Below, piece after piece: positions 1 through 6,298 of a DNA stretch of 15,428 nt (positions are counted from its first letter, which is position 1; each line of letters opens with the position of its first letter). Source of the stretch: Sphingomonadaceae bacterium. Its GTDB lineage: Bacteria > Pseudomonadota > Alphaproteobacteria > Sphingomonadales > Sphingomonadaceae. The notes under the pieces were generated by a model, which had not been told where the DNA came from, did no database searches, and worked only from the letters and a program-made list of their open reading frames with translations. Both the position numbers and the translations under genes were made by a program. The stretch lies in the NCBI GenBank assembly GCA_019239785.1, contig JAFAZM010000263.1, positions 1 through 15,428 of the forward strand. Reading direction: 5' to 3'.

Positions 1-321
1 GCCGAGCGCTACGACTGGCTCTCGCCGGCGATCCTGCGCTTCCTGAAGCGGATCGCGAAGGCGGCGGATGCGGCGAACGTGCCGGTCGGTGTTTGCGGCG
101 AGATGGGCGGGCGCACGCTGGAGGCGATGGCGTTGATCGGGATCGGCATCAGGCGCCTGTCGATCACGCCGGTCGGGGTCGGGCCGGTCAAGGCGATGAT
201 CCGCTCGCTCGACGCCAAAGCGTGCGAAGCCGCGGTCGGCCGCCTGCTCAGGAAGCCTCCTGCCGATTTCCGGGGCGCGCTGACCGCCTGGGCGGAAGCG
301 CACAATGTGTCGATCGCCTGA
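1..321 (+). CDS. ptsP: Phosphoenolpyruvate-protein phosphotransferase PtsP, C-terminal end (partial)
   Basis: This is the 3' end of a gene that begins before the window; frame 1 is open from base 1 to a TGA at 319-321, giving about 106 residues. The piece VPVGVCGEMGG matches the conserved active-site stretch of the PEP-utilising enzyme C-terminal TIM barrel, where the Cys-Gly-Glu of Enzyme I-type proteins supplies the catalytic cysteine. It is followed by the usual closing region (LIGIGIRRLSITP, then an Ala-rich helix). PtsP/EI-Ntr takes phosphate from PEP and passes it to NPr in the nitrogen phosphotransferase system in the cytoplasm. PtsP rather than sugar Enzyme I is inferred from the alphaproteobacterial neighbourhood; the N-terminal GAF domain that would prove it lies outside the window. 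No clear terminator follows. Confidence 0.8.
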   Translation, partial: AERYDWLSPAILRFLKRIAKAADAANVPVGVCGEMGGRTLEAMALIGIGIRRLSITPVGVGPVKAMIRSLDAKACEAAVGRLLRKPPADFRGALTAWAEAHNVSIA

Positions 322-412
322 GGCCCGGTGCCGGTCCGCGTCGCGTCTCGGATCGCCGACATGTTCCGCGGCTTCGGTTGACTAAATTGTGCAGGACGCG
401 AACAGGGAAGCC

Positions 413-1264
413 ATGAACGGGCAGGACGATCTCGGCAGCGCAGACGATTCTTCCATCGGCGGGCAACTCCGGCGCGCGCGCGAGGCGAAGGGCATGAGCC
501 TGGACGACGTCGCCAGCCGCACCCGCATCCCGATCCGCCATCTCCAGCATATCGAGCGCGAGGAATGGGACGCGCTGCCGGCGACCACCTATGCGGTCGG
601 CTTCACCCGCTCTTATGCCAATGCGATCGGGCTCGACGGCGCGGCGCTGGCGCGCAATCTGCGCGAGCATATCGGCGGGCCGAGCATGCGTGCCGCCGCG
701 CCCGAATATTATGCCCAGGCCGATCCCGCCCGGGTGCCGCCCAAGTCCCTGGTCTTCGCCGCCATCTTCCTCGCCATCCTGGTCGCCGCCTACCTGGTCT
801 GGCGCAGCACGCTCGACGACGGCGCCGGCCGGGCGCCGCCGGTGGAGGTGCCGGTGACGCAGGCGCCGCCGCAACAGGCCGCGCCGCATCCCGCCGCGCC
901 GCCGCCGCTGGCGGCCGCGGGCCAGCCGGTGACCTTGGTCGCGACCGGCGACGCCTGGCTCCGGATCAGCGAAGGCCCGGGTGGCGCGACCATCTTCATG
1001 GGCACGATGGCCGCCGGCGACCGCTACCAGGTCCCCGCCACCGCCCAGCACCCGGTGATCCACACCGGCCGGCCGCAGAATCTGCACGCTCTGGTCGGCG
1101 CCACCGACCTCGGCCCGCTGCTGCCGACCGAGCAGACCATCCAGAATGTCAGCCTCAAGCCGGAAGACCTGGCCGCGCGCGCCCGGGCCGCGCCGCCGGC
1201 TCCGGCCGCGCCGGCTCCCGCGGCCCCTGCGCCGCCGCCGGTCGCGCCGCCGCAGGGGCAATAG
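413..1264 (+). CDS. RodZ-like membrane protein: HTH domain, one TM helix, DUF4115
   Basis: A 283-residue protein. Residues about 14-75 form a Cro/C1-type helix-turn-helix of the RodZ kind (GGQLRRAREAKGMSLDDVAS, then IRHLQHIE, and YAVGFTRSYA). A single hydrophobic helix follows at about 112-131, then a Pro/Ala linker, a DUF4115 beta domain (about 165-245, containing DAWLRIS) and a Pro/Ala-rich tail. RodZ links MreB to the cell envelope and helps set cell shape; in this family the HTH contacts MreB rather than DNA. I chose ATG 413 because AGGGAAG lies just upstream; an in-frame GTG at 389 would add eight residues and has no obvious ribosome site. The tail is low complexity, so length conservation there should be weak. 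The gene lies about 90 bases after ptsP and about 70 before the YbgF-like gene, same strand, so co-transcription is plausible. Confidence 0.75.
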   Translation: MNGQDDLGSADDSSIGGQLRRAREAKGMSLDDVASRTRIPIRHLQHIEREEWDALPATTYAVGFTRSYANAIGLDGAALARNLREHIGGPSMRAAAPEYYAQADPARVPPKSLVFAAIFLAILVAAYLVWRSTLDDGAGRAPPVEVPVTQAPPQQAAPHPAAPPPLAAAGQPVTLVATGDAWLRISEGPGGATIFMGTMAAGDRYQVPATAQHPVIHTGRPQNLHALVGATDLGPLLPTEQTIQNVSLKPEDLAARARAAPPAPAAPAPAAPAPPPVAPPQGQ

Positions 1265-1337
1265 TTTCGTCGCTTAAGGCTGGCGAGCCGCGTCAACCTT
1301 CCATATCATGCGTCCAATTCGGGATGCGGGGATTGCC

Positions 1338-2240
1338 ATGCGTTTTTATCTTCTCGGCCTTGTCCTCCTGGCCGGCGTCGCCGCGCCGGCCTCGCTGTCG
1401 GCGCAAGCGTCGCGGGGCGGCTCGCTCGACCAGCGGGTGACCCGGGTCGAGCAGGAATTGCGCGCGGTGCAGCGCCGGGTCTTCCCCGGCGGCAACGCCC
1501 AGTTCGTCGAGCCGGAGATCAGCCCGCAGCAGGGCGCCGCGCCCGGCGGCAATGTCTCGGGCGATGCGCTTGCGAACCTCTCGGCGCGAGTCGATGCGAT
1601 CGAGGCGCAATTGCGCACCCTGACCGGCCAGATCGAGGAAGCCGGCCACCGCAGCAGCGCGCTCGAGGAGCAGATCGGCCGGCTGCGCGCCGAATTGAGC
1701 GGCCGGATCGAGCGGCTCGAGGCGCCGGTTCGCGCCGTCGCGGCCGAGCCCCCGCCGCCTGCCGCTGCGGAGCCGAGCCGGCCGCGCCCACGCCCGGCCG
1801 AGCCGGCGCCCGACGCGGCGCCGCCGCCCGCGCCCGACAATACCAGCCCCGCCGACGCCGAGGGCGCCTACAATGCCGGCTTCCGGCTCTGGAGCCAGCA
1901 CCAATATGCCGAGGCGGAGGCCGCGCTCGAGGCTGCGGCGACGCGCTTCCCGAACACGCGCTGGACGAGCTGGATGCGCAACCTCCAGGGCCGCGCCTAT
2001 CTCGACGACAACAAGCCGGCGACCGCGGCCCGCATCCTGCTCGCCAACTACCAGGACAATCCGCGCGGCGAGCGCGCGCCCGACAGCCTCTTCTATCTCG
2101 GCCAGGCGCTGACCCGGCTCAACCGCCGGCCCGAGGCCTGCCGCGTCTATGACGAGCTCGCCCAGGTCTATTCGAACATGCGCGACGAAATCCGCCGCCG
2201 CCTGCCCCAGGCCCGCAACGACGCGCATTGCCCGACTTGA
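1338..2240 (+). CDS. ybgF: Tol-Pal system protein YbgF/CpoB-like (coiled coil plus TPR)
   Basis: A 300-residue periplasmic protein. A Sec signal peptide covers about residues 1-22 (MRFYLLGLVLLAGVAAPASL, cleavage near SAQ/A). A short coiled coil follows (LDQRVTRVEQELRAVQRRV), then a longer one at about 75-135 (ARVDAIEAQLRTL, SALEEQIGRLRAELSGRIERL), a Pro-rich linker, and a C-terminal TPR region from about 173 (AYNAGFRLWSQHQYAEAEAA, LFYLGQALTRLNRRPEACRVY). This order is that of YbgF/CpoB, which coordinates the Tol-Pal machine with peptidoglycan synthesis during constriction. ATG 1338 is preferred because GCGGGGA precedes it and it begins the signal peptide; the in-frame ATG 1308 would add ten polar residues in front. 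Its stop TGA (2238-2240) overlaps the next start as TGATG, suggesting translational coupling. In many alphaproteobacteria tilS follows directly; here it does not. Confidence 0.8.
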   Translation: MRFYLLGLVLLAGVAAPASLSAQASRGGSLDQRVTRVEQELRAVQRRVFPGGNAQFVEPEISPQQGAAPGGNVSGDALANLSARVDAIEAQLRTLTGQIEEAGHRSSALEEQIGRLRAELSGRIERLEAPVRAVAAEPPPPAAAEPSRPRPRPAEPAPDAAPPPAPDNTSPADAEGAYNAGFRLWSQHQYAEAEAALEAAATRFPNTRWTSWMRNLQGRAYLDDNKPATAARILLANYQDNPRGERAPDSLFYLGQALTRLNRRPEACRVYDELAQVYSNMRDEIRRRLPQARNDAHCPT

Positions 2241-3418
2241 TGAGTCCGGACCCCAGAAGCTTCGTCACCCATCTCGAATGCAGCGCGACCGGCGAGCGCG
2301 TCGCTGCCGGCGCGCTGCACAATCTGTCGCCGGCGGGGCGGCCGCTGCTGGTCCGCTACGATCTCGATGCGGCGGGGGGGCGGCTGACTCGGGAGGCGCT
2401 CGCCGGGCGGCCGGCCGACATGTGGCGCTGGCGCGAGATATTGCCGGTACGGGACGCGGCGCAGATCGTCAGCCTCGGCGAGAGCGAGACGCCGCTGGTC
2501 GCGCTGCCGCGCGTCGCCGCCGCAGCCGGCGCCGATCCGGCTGCCCTCATCGTCAAGGATGAGGGCCGGCTGCCGACCGGCTCGTTCAAGGCGCGCGGCG
2601 TCGCCATGGCGGTGTCGATGGCGGCGTCCTTCGGCGTCCGCCGCATCGCGATGCCGACCAACGGCAATGCCGGCGCCGCGCTCGCCGCCTATGGCGCCCG
2701 CGCCGGGATCCAGGTCGAGCTCTTCTGCCCCGGCGACACCCCGGCGGTGAACATCGGCGAGATGCGCGTGCACGGCGCCGAGGTCCATCTGGTGGACGGG
2801 CTGATCGACGATTGCGGCGCGCTCGTCGCGGCGGGGGCAGCGGCGGGAAGCTGGTTCGACCTCTCGACGCTGAAGGAGCCCTATCGGATCGAGGGCAAGA
2901 AGACGATGGGCCTCGAGCTCGCCCTCCAGTCCGGCTGGGCGCTGCCCGACGTGATCTTCTATCCGACCGGCGGCGGCACCGGGCTGATCGGCATGTGGAA
3001 AGGCTTCGCCGAGCTGGAGGCGCTCGGCCTGATCGGCGCCGCGCGGCCGCGCATGGTCGCGGTCCAGGCGGAAGGCTGCGCACCGATCGTCAGGGCCTGG
3101 CGCGACGGCGCGGCCCATGCGGAGCGCTGGGAGCATACGGCGACGGCGGCGGCCGGAATCCGGGTGCCGCGCGCGATCGGCGATTTCCTGATCCTCGCCG
3201 CGGTGCGCGAGAGCAACGGTTTCGCGATCGCGGTTTCGGAGCAGGCGATCGCCACGGCGCTTGGCGATGCGGCGCGCGAGGACGGCCTGCTGCTCTGCCC
3301 CGAGGGCGCGGCCACGCTCGCGGCCTGGCGCGAGGCGCTGGCGCAAGGCCTGGTCGGCCCGGACGAGCGCGCGGTTTTGTTCAACTGCGCGTCGGGTCTG
3401 AAATATCCGCTGCCCTGA
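2240..3418 (+). CDS. thrC: Threonine synthase-like PLP enzyme (fold type II)
   Basis: A 392-residue cytoplasmic enzyme. Threonine synthase converts O-phosphohomoserine to threonine. The PLP lysine is in GSFKARG (Lys117), the asparagine loop is PTNGNAGAALAAYGARAGI, and the phosphate-binding glycine loop is GGGTG (residues 244-248); together they mark the tryptophan-synthase-beta superfamily. The N-terminus (FVTHLECSATGE) resembles the short single-Cys version of the domain seen in threonine synthase-like proteins. ATG 2240 overlaps the upstream TGA by one base (TGATG), favouring it over TTG 2228. The next gene is convergent, 44 bases away, with no convincing terminator between. Threonine/serine dehydratase or another fold-II lyase cannot be excluded from motifs alone, and a second thrC elsewhere in the genome is possible; the assignment rests on overall pattern. 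Confidence 0.8.
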   Translation: MSPDPRSFVTHLECSATGERVAAGALHNLSPAGRPLLVRYDLDAAGGRLTREALAGRPADMWRWREILPVRDAAQIVSLGESETPLVALPRVAAAAGADPAALIVKDEGRLPTGSFKARGVAMAVSMAASFGVRRIAMPTNGNAGAALAAYGARAGIQVELFCPGDTPAVNIGEMRVHGAEVHLVDGLIDDCGALVAAGAAAGSWFDLSTLKEPYRIEGKKTMGLELALQSGWALPDVIFYPTGGGTGLIGMWKGFAELEALGLIGAARPRMVAVQAEGCAPIVRAWRDGAAHAERWEHTATAAAGIRVPRAIGDFLILAAVRESNGFAIAVSEQAIATALGDAAREDGLLLCPEGAATLAAWREALAQGLVGPDERAVLFNCASGLKYPLP

Positions 3419-3462
3419 TTTCCTCCCCCTGAGTTTCGCCCACGCGGAGGATAGTCTATTCC

Positions 3463-4065
3463 CTATCGCGGCCGGCAATGCCGTCCCTGTCCCCCGGGAT
3501 CGGCGCCGTTGCCGCTGTCGCTGTCCGTGCAGCGGAAGCGGGTGTTGCCGCGGCCGTTGCCGGGCGGGTCGGCATAGGGGCCGCTGTCGCCGTCGTTCAT
3601 CGTGTGGGAGGTGTTGCGGCCGTAGCCGGCCCGGTCGTAGCCGTCGCTGTTGGTGTAGCCGGTATAGGCGTTGCGCCCGCGTCGGCCATGGCCCGAGCTG
3701 TCGGCGTTGGGCCCTGAATCGCTGTCCGAATAGCCGGTATAGCCGCCGCGGCCATTGCCTCTGGGGTCGGAGGCGTCGCCGTCGGTGATCCCGTTCTGCG
3801 GCTGCGTGCTGCCGCGGGTGTTGCGGCCGTGGCCGGCCGGATCGGCATTTGGGCCGCTGTCATTGTCGGAGACGGCGCGGTTGCCGCCCCGGCCATAGCC
3901 CGCATTGTCGCTGTTCGAGCCGGTGTCGCTGTCGGTGATGCCGGTATAAGGCGGCTGCCAGGCTCTCGCCTCGCCGCCGATCAGCCCGAGCGCGCCGCCG
4001 GCGGCGACGCCGCCGATCACCCGGTTCATGAAGGAGCGCCGGCTGAGCCTGCGCGTCGTTTTCAT
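3463..4065 (-). CDS. Tat-exported Asp/Gly repeat protein 1 (seven repeats), unknown function
   Basis: A 200-residue protein whose function I do not recognise. The N-terminus is a twin-arginine signal (LSRRSFM, then a hydrophobic Gly/Ala/Ile stretch and AxA before WQPP), so it should be exported folded through Tat. The mature part is seven copies of a 17-residue unit, [ST]-D-x-D-[ST]-G-x3-D-x2-G-x-G-R, for example YSDSDSGPNADSSGHGR. Copies 3 and 5 are shorter by three residues (ITDGDASDPRGNGR and YTNSDGYDRAGYGR). Linkers are Gly/Arg/Asn-rich. The last copy is bracketed by two cysteines (CTDSDSG...GRHC). The Asp spacing resembles acidic calcium loops (EF-hand, thrombospondin type 3), but no known domain fits exactly. 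ATG 4065 is preceded by GGGAGG. It is the third of three co-oriented paralogues and convergent with the threonine synthase gene. Confidence 0.85.
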   Translation of the reverse strand: MKTTRRLSRRSFMNRVIGGVAAGGALGLIGGEARAWQPPYTGITDSDTGSNSDNAGYGRGGNRAVSDNDSGPNADPAGHGRNTRGSTQPQNGITDGDASDPRGNGRGGYTGYSDSDSGPNADSSGHGRRGRNAYTGYTNSDGYDRAGYGRNTSHTMNDGDSGPYADPPGNGRGNTRFRCTDSDSGNGADPGGQGRHCRPR

Positions 4066-4153
4066 CCACGCCTCCCGCTTACGAAGAAGGCATAGTCTAC
4101 CTCATTTCGGCTAGGCGCAAGCACCTGCCGACAGATCGCTCAGCAGGGAAAGG

Positions 4154-4181
4154 CGCCGGCGGGTTCGCGCACCCGCCGGCG
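4154..4181 (-). terminator. GC hairpin after repeat gene 2
   Basis: CGCCGGCGGGT at 4154-4164 pairs perfectly with ACCCGCCGGCG at 4171-4181 around a TCGCGC loop, six bases after the stop of the minus-strand gene. On the minus strand it is followed by CCTTTCCC, a poor U-tract, so it may be a weak terminator or an mRNA 3'-protecting hairpin. Confidence 0.45.
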
Positions 4182-4187
4182 TCCGGA

Positions 4188-4586
4188 TCAGCAGCGGCGG
4201 CCGCGGCCCACGCCGTCCGCATAGCGGCCGGTGTCGGAGTCGGTGCACGACCGGCGGCGACGGCAGCGGCCGTTGCCCGGCGGGTCGGAATAGCGGCCGC
4301 TGTCGGAATCGGTGCAGCCGGAACGCGCCGGCCGGCGGCGGCAGCGGCCGTTGCCCGGCGGGTCCGAATAGCGGCCGCTGTCGGAATCGGTGCAGCCCGA
4401 GCGGCGGCTGCCGCAATGACGGCCGTTGCCGGCGCGGTCGGAATATTCGCCGCTGTCGGAATCGGTGCAGCCGCTCTGCGCTTCGGCCGGATCCGTGCCG
4501 ATGAGGCCGATCGCGCCCGCGGCGGCGGCCGTGCCGGCGACCGTGGCGAGAAAGGATCGGCGGCTAAGCTTGCGTGTCGGTGTCAT
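4188..4586 (-). CDS. Tat-exported Asp/Gly repeat protein 2 (four Cys-bracketed repeats), unknown function
   Basis: A 132-residue paralogue of its neighbours. The Tat signal is LSRRSFLATVAG with a Gly/Ala/Ile core; cleavage is likely at AEA/Q. The mature part holds four repeats of the form C-T-D-S-D-[ST]-G-x-Y-x-D-x2-G-x-G-R-x-C, each begun and nearly ended by cysteine, eight cysteines in all. This suggests one disulfide-closed or metal-binding loop per repeat. Arg-rich linkers separate them. Copies 2 and 3 are almost identical in DNA (see repeat entry), implying recent tandem duplication. Start ATG 4586 follows a purine-rich GGGGAAGAGAG. A GC-rich hairpin starts six bases past the stop. All repeats are the long form, unlike the mixed long/short pattern of the two flanking paralogues. 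Confidence 0.85.
   Translation of the reverse strand: MTPTRKLSRRSFLATVAGTAAAAGAIGLIGTDPAEAQSGCTDSDSGEYSDRAGNGRHCGSRRSGCTDSDSGRYSDPPGNGRCRRRPARSGCTDSDSGRYSDPPGNGRCRRRRSCTDSDTGRYADGVGRGRRC
4262..4397 (-). repeat. Near-identical 58-bp tandem copies (78-bp period) inside repeat gene 2
   Basis: Bases 4262-4319 and 4340-4397 match except for one base (G/C at 4287/4365 within the GGGTC-GAATAG junction) over about 57 bases. The 78-bp period corresponds to 26 residues, one repeat plus its Arg-rich linker. The identity at wobble positions points to recent duplication or gene conversion rather than protein-level selection alone. Confidence 0.8.
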
Positions 4587-4668
4587 GGCGCTCTCTTCCC
4601 CTTAAGCCTTACATACAGCCGGAATGAGGTTAACATATTTCTTCCCCATGGGAAGCCGTAAACCTTTC

Positions 4669-4706
4669 GGCCCCGGATGGATCCGGATCAAAGGCATGTC
4701 GGGGCC
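4669..4706 (-). other. Hairpin abutting the stop of repeat gene 3
   Basis: GGCCCCG (4669-4675) pairs with CGGGGCC (4700-4706) directly next to the minus-strand stop codon; the 24-base loop contains the palindrome GATCCGGATC. There is no T-run, so a terminator role is uncertain. Confidence 0.3.
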
Positions 4707-5192
4707 TCAGCGCCTGCGGCAGCGGCGCCCATGTCCGGGCGGATCGGCGGCGGGGCCGCGGTCGCGGTCGTTGCAGCTGCCCCGGCCGCGCCCGCGGCCG
4801 GCCGGATCTCCGGCCGGGCCGCTGTCGCCGTCGCTGATCCCGGTGCGCGGCCGGCCATGGCCGGCGGCGTCGGCATTGGCGCCGCTGTCGGAATCGCTCT
4901 CGCCGGTCGCGCAGCGCCCCCGCCCGGCCGGATCGCCGTTGGTGCCGCTGTCGCCATCGGTGCAGCCGCTGCGCGGGCGCCCATAGCCGGCGGGGTCGGT
5001 CGGGTCGCCGTCGCTCTCGCCGGTCCGGCCGCGGCCATGGCCGGCCGCATCGGCCCTGGCGCCGCTGTCGGTGTCGCTTTCCTGGAAGGCCCGCGCTTCC
5101 CCGGTGACCATGAGCAGGGCGCCGGCCGCAGCGCCGGCGCCGGCGACCCGCGCCAGGAAGGACCGGCGGCTCACCCTGCGCAGCTTCTGCAT
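4707..5192 (-). CDS. Tat-exported Asp/Gly repeat protein 3 (six repeats), unknown function
   Basis: A 161-residue paralogue of the two genes downstream. ATG 5192 is chosen because it gives a textbook Tat signal (VSRRSFLARVAG, hydrophobic core, GEARA before FQESD) and has GGGGAG upstream; the open frame continues further up into the antisense of tilS, which I regard as a shadow. The mature part has six repeats: ESDTDSGARADAAGHGR, a three-residue-shorter ESDGDPTDPAGYGR, then four long copies of which two start with Cys, and a basic tail GRRCRRR. The net pattern is acidic loops separated by Arg/Gly linkers. The gene is divergent from tilS with 67 bases between the starts. Function unknown; extracytoplasmic metal-binding or structural roles are guesses. 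Confidence 0.82.
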   Translation of the reverse strand: MQKLRRVSRRSFLARVAGAGAAAGALLMVTGEARAFQESDTDSGARADAAGHGRGRTGESDGDPTDPAGYGRPRSGCTDGDSGTNGDPAGRGRCATGESDSDSGANADAAGHGRPRTGISDGDSGPAGDPAGRGRGRGSCNDRDRGPAADPPGHGRRCRRR

Positions 5193-5259
5193 CGTCCGTC
5201 TCCCCACGGGCGGGATAGAAGATTTCCACGGCCCGCGCGAGCGCAGTAAGAAGGGCGGC

Positions 5260-6183
5260 ATGGAGGAGCAGGTCGCCCGCTTCCGCGCCGATCTCGAAGC
5301 GCTGATCGGCGGCGCGCCGGAAAAGCTCGGCGTCGCCGTCTCCGGCGGACCGGACAGTCTCGCCTTGCTCCTGCTCGCCGCTTCGGCCTGGCCGGGGCGG
5401 ATCGCGGCGGCGACCGTCGACCATGGTCTGCGCCCGGAAAGCGCGGCCGAGGCGGCGTTCGTTGCCCGGGTCTGCGCCGAGCTCGGCGTTCCGCACCGCA
5501 CGCTGCGCGCCGAGATGGCGGCGACCGCCAACCTCCAGGCGAATGCGCGCGAGCGCCGTTACGCCCTGCTCGCCGACTGGCTCGCCGAGATCGATGCCGC
5601 CTTCGTCGCCACCGCCCACCATCTCGACGACCAGGCCGAGACCATGCTGATGCGGCTGGTGCGCGGAGCCGGGCTCGCCGGCCTGTCCGGCATCCGCGCG
5701 GTCAATCCGCCGGTGGTGCGGCCATTGCTCGGCTGGCGGCGCGAGGAGCTTGCCGCGATCGTCCGCGCCGCCGGGCTCGCCGCGCTGCTCGATCCGAGCA
5801 ACGAGGATCCGCGCTTCGACCGCACCCGCGTCCGCCGCCGCCTCGCCGAGGCCGGCTGGCTCGATCCGACCGCGCTCGCGCGCAGCGCCGGCGCCCTCGC
5901 CGAAGCCGAGCAGGCGGTGGAATGGATGACCGAGCGGCTTTGGGACGAACGGGTCGAGGCGGCGCCCGAGCTCTGCACCCTCGATCCCGCCGGCCTTCCC
6001 GCCGAGCTGAGGCGGCGGCTGGTCGTCGGCATCCTCAGCGAGATGAGCGGCGGCGCGCCGCGCGGCGAGGAGGTGGCCCGCCTGCTCGCCACGCTCGCCG
6101 CCGGCGGCACCGCGACCCTTGCCGGGATCAAATGCGCCGGCGGCGAGCGCTGGCGCTTCACGCCGGCGCCGCCCCGCCGCTGA
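5260..6183 (+). CDS. tilS: tRNA(Ile)-lysidine synthase TilS
   Basis: A 307-residue cytoplasmic enzyme that uses ATP and lysine to convert C34 of the CAU-anticodon tRNA-Ile to lysidine, making it read AUA. The PP-loop is SGGPDS at residues 28-33, a Pro variant of SGGxDS that is common. Other family signatures are VDHGLRPES, the HHLDDQAETMLMRL motif with GAGLAGLSGI, and DPSNEDPRFDRTRVR. It is shorter than E. coli TilS (about 430 residues) and ends soon after the N-terminal ATPase domain plus a reduced C-terminal part, usual for alphaproteobacterial forms. ATG 5260 has GAAGGGCGG just upstream; the open frame extends back to 5071 but that stretch is antisense to the Tat signal of repeat gene 3. 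A short GC hairpin with TCTTT follows the stop. Confidence 0.92.
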   Translation: MEEQVARFRADLEALIGGAPEKLGVAVSGGPDSLALLLLAASAWPGRIAAATVDHGLRPESAAEAAFVARVCAELGVPHRTLRAEMAATANLQANARERRYALLADWLAEIDAAFVATAHHLDDQAETMLMRLVRGAGLAGLSGIRAVNPPVVRPLLGWRREELAAIVRAAGLAALLDPSNEDPRFDRTRVRRRLAEAGWLDPTALARSAGALAEAEQAVEWMTERLWDERVEAAPELCTLDPAGLPAELRRRLVVGILSEMSGGAPRGEEVARLLATLAAGGTATLAGIKCAGGERWRFTPAPPRR

Positions 6184-6232
6184 TCGGTCTCTCCCCCTGC
6201 CGCCGCCCGGTCACGGGCCGTCTTTCGCGTCC

Positions 6233-6258
6233 GGAACGTCTTCCCGCACCCTTTCGTT
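6233..6258 (+). promoter_or_regulatory. EcfG (general stress response) promoter
   Basis: GGAAC at 6233-6237 and CGTT at 6255-6258 are separated by 17 bases, matching the published alphaproteobacterial EcfG/SigT consensus GGAAC-N16/17-CGTT. It lies 40 bases before the ATG of the DUF2171 gene, leaving room for a short leader and the AAGGAGAG ribosome site. Confidence 0.65.
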
Positions 6259-6298
6259 TTGCGGGGGCATTTCAACGCCCTCGGCAAGGAGAGAGACG

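Noticed and set aside
4254..4480. Regular repeats resembling a CRISPR array
   Set aside because: The period is a multiple of three, the spacers are related coding linkers, and the whole array translates as one repeat protein with a Tat signal.
3463..4586. Repeat proteins as RTX toxins or thrombospondin type 3 proteins
   Set aside because: The GGxGxD nonapeptide of RTX is absent, and the Asp/Gly spacing and missing DNC pattern do not fit thrombospondin type 3.
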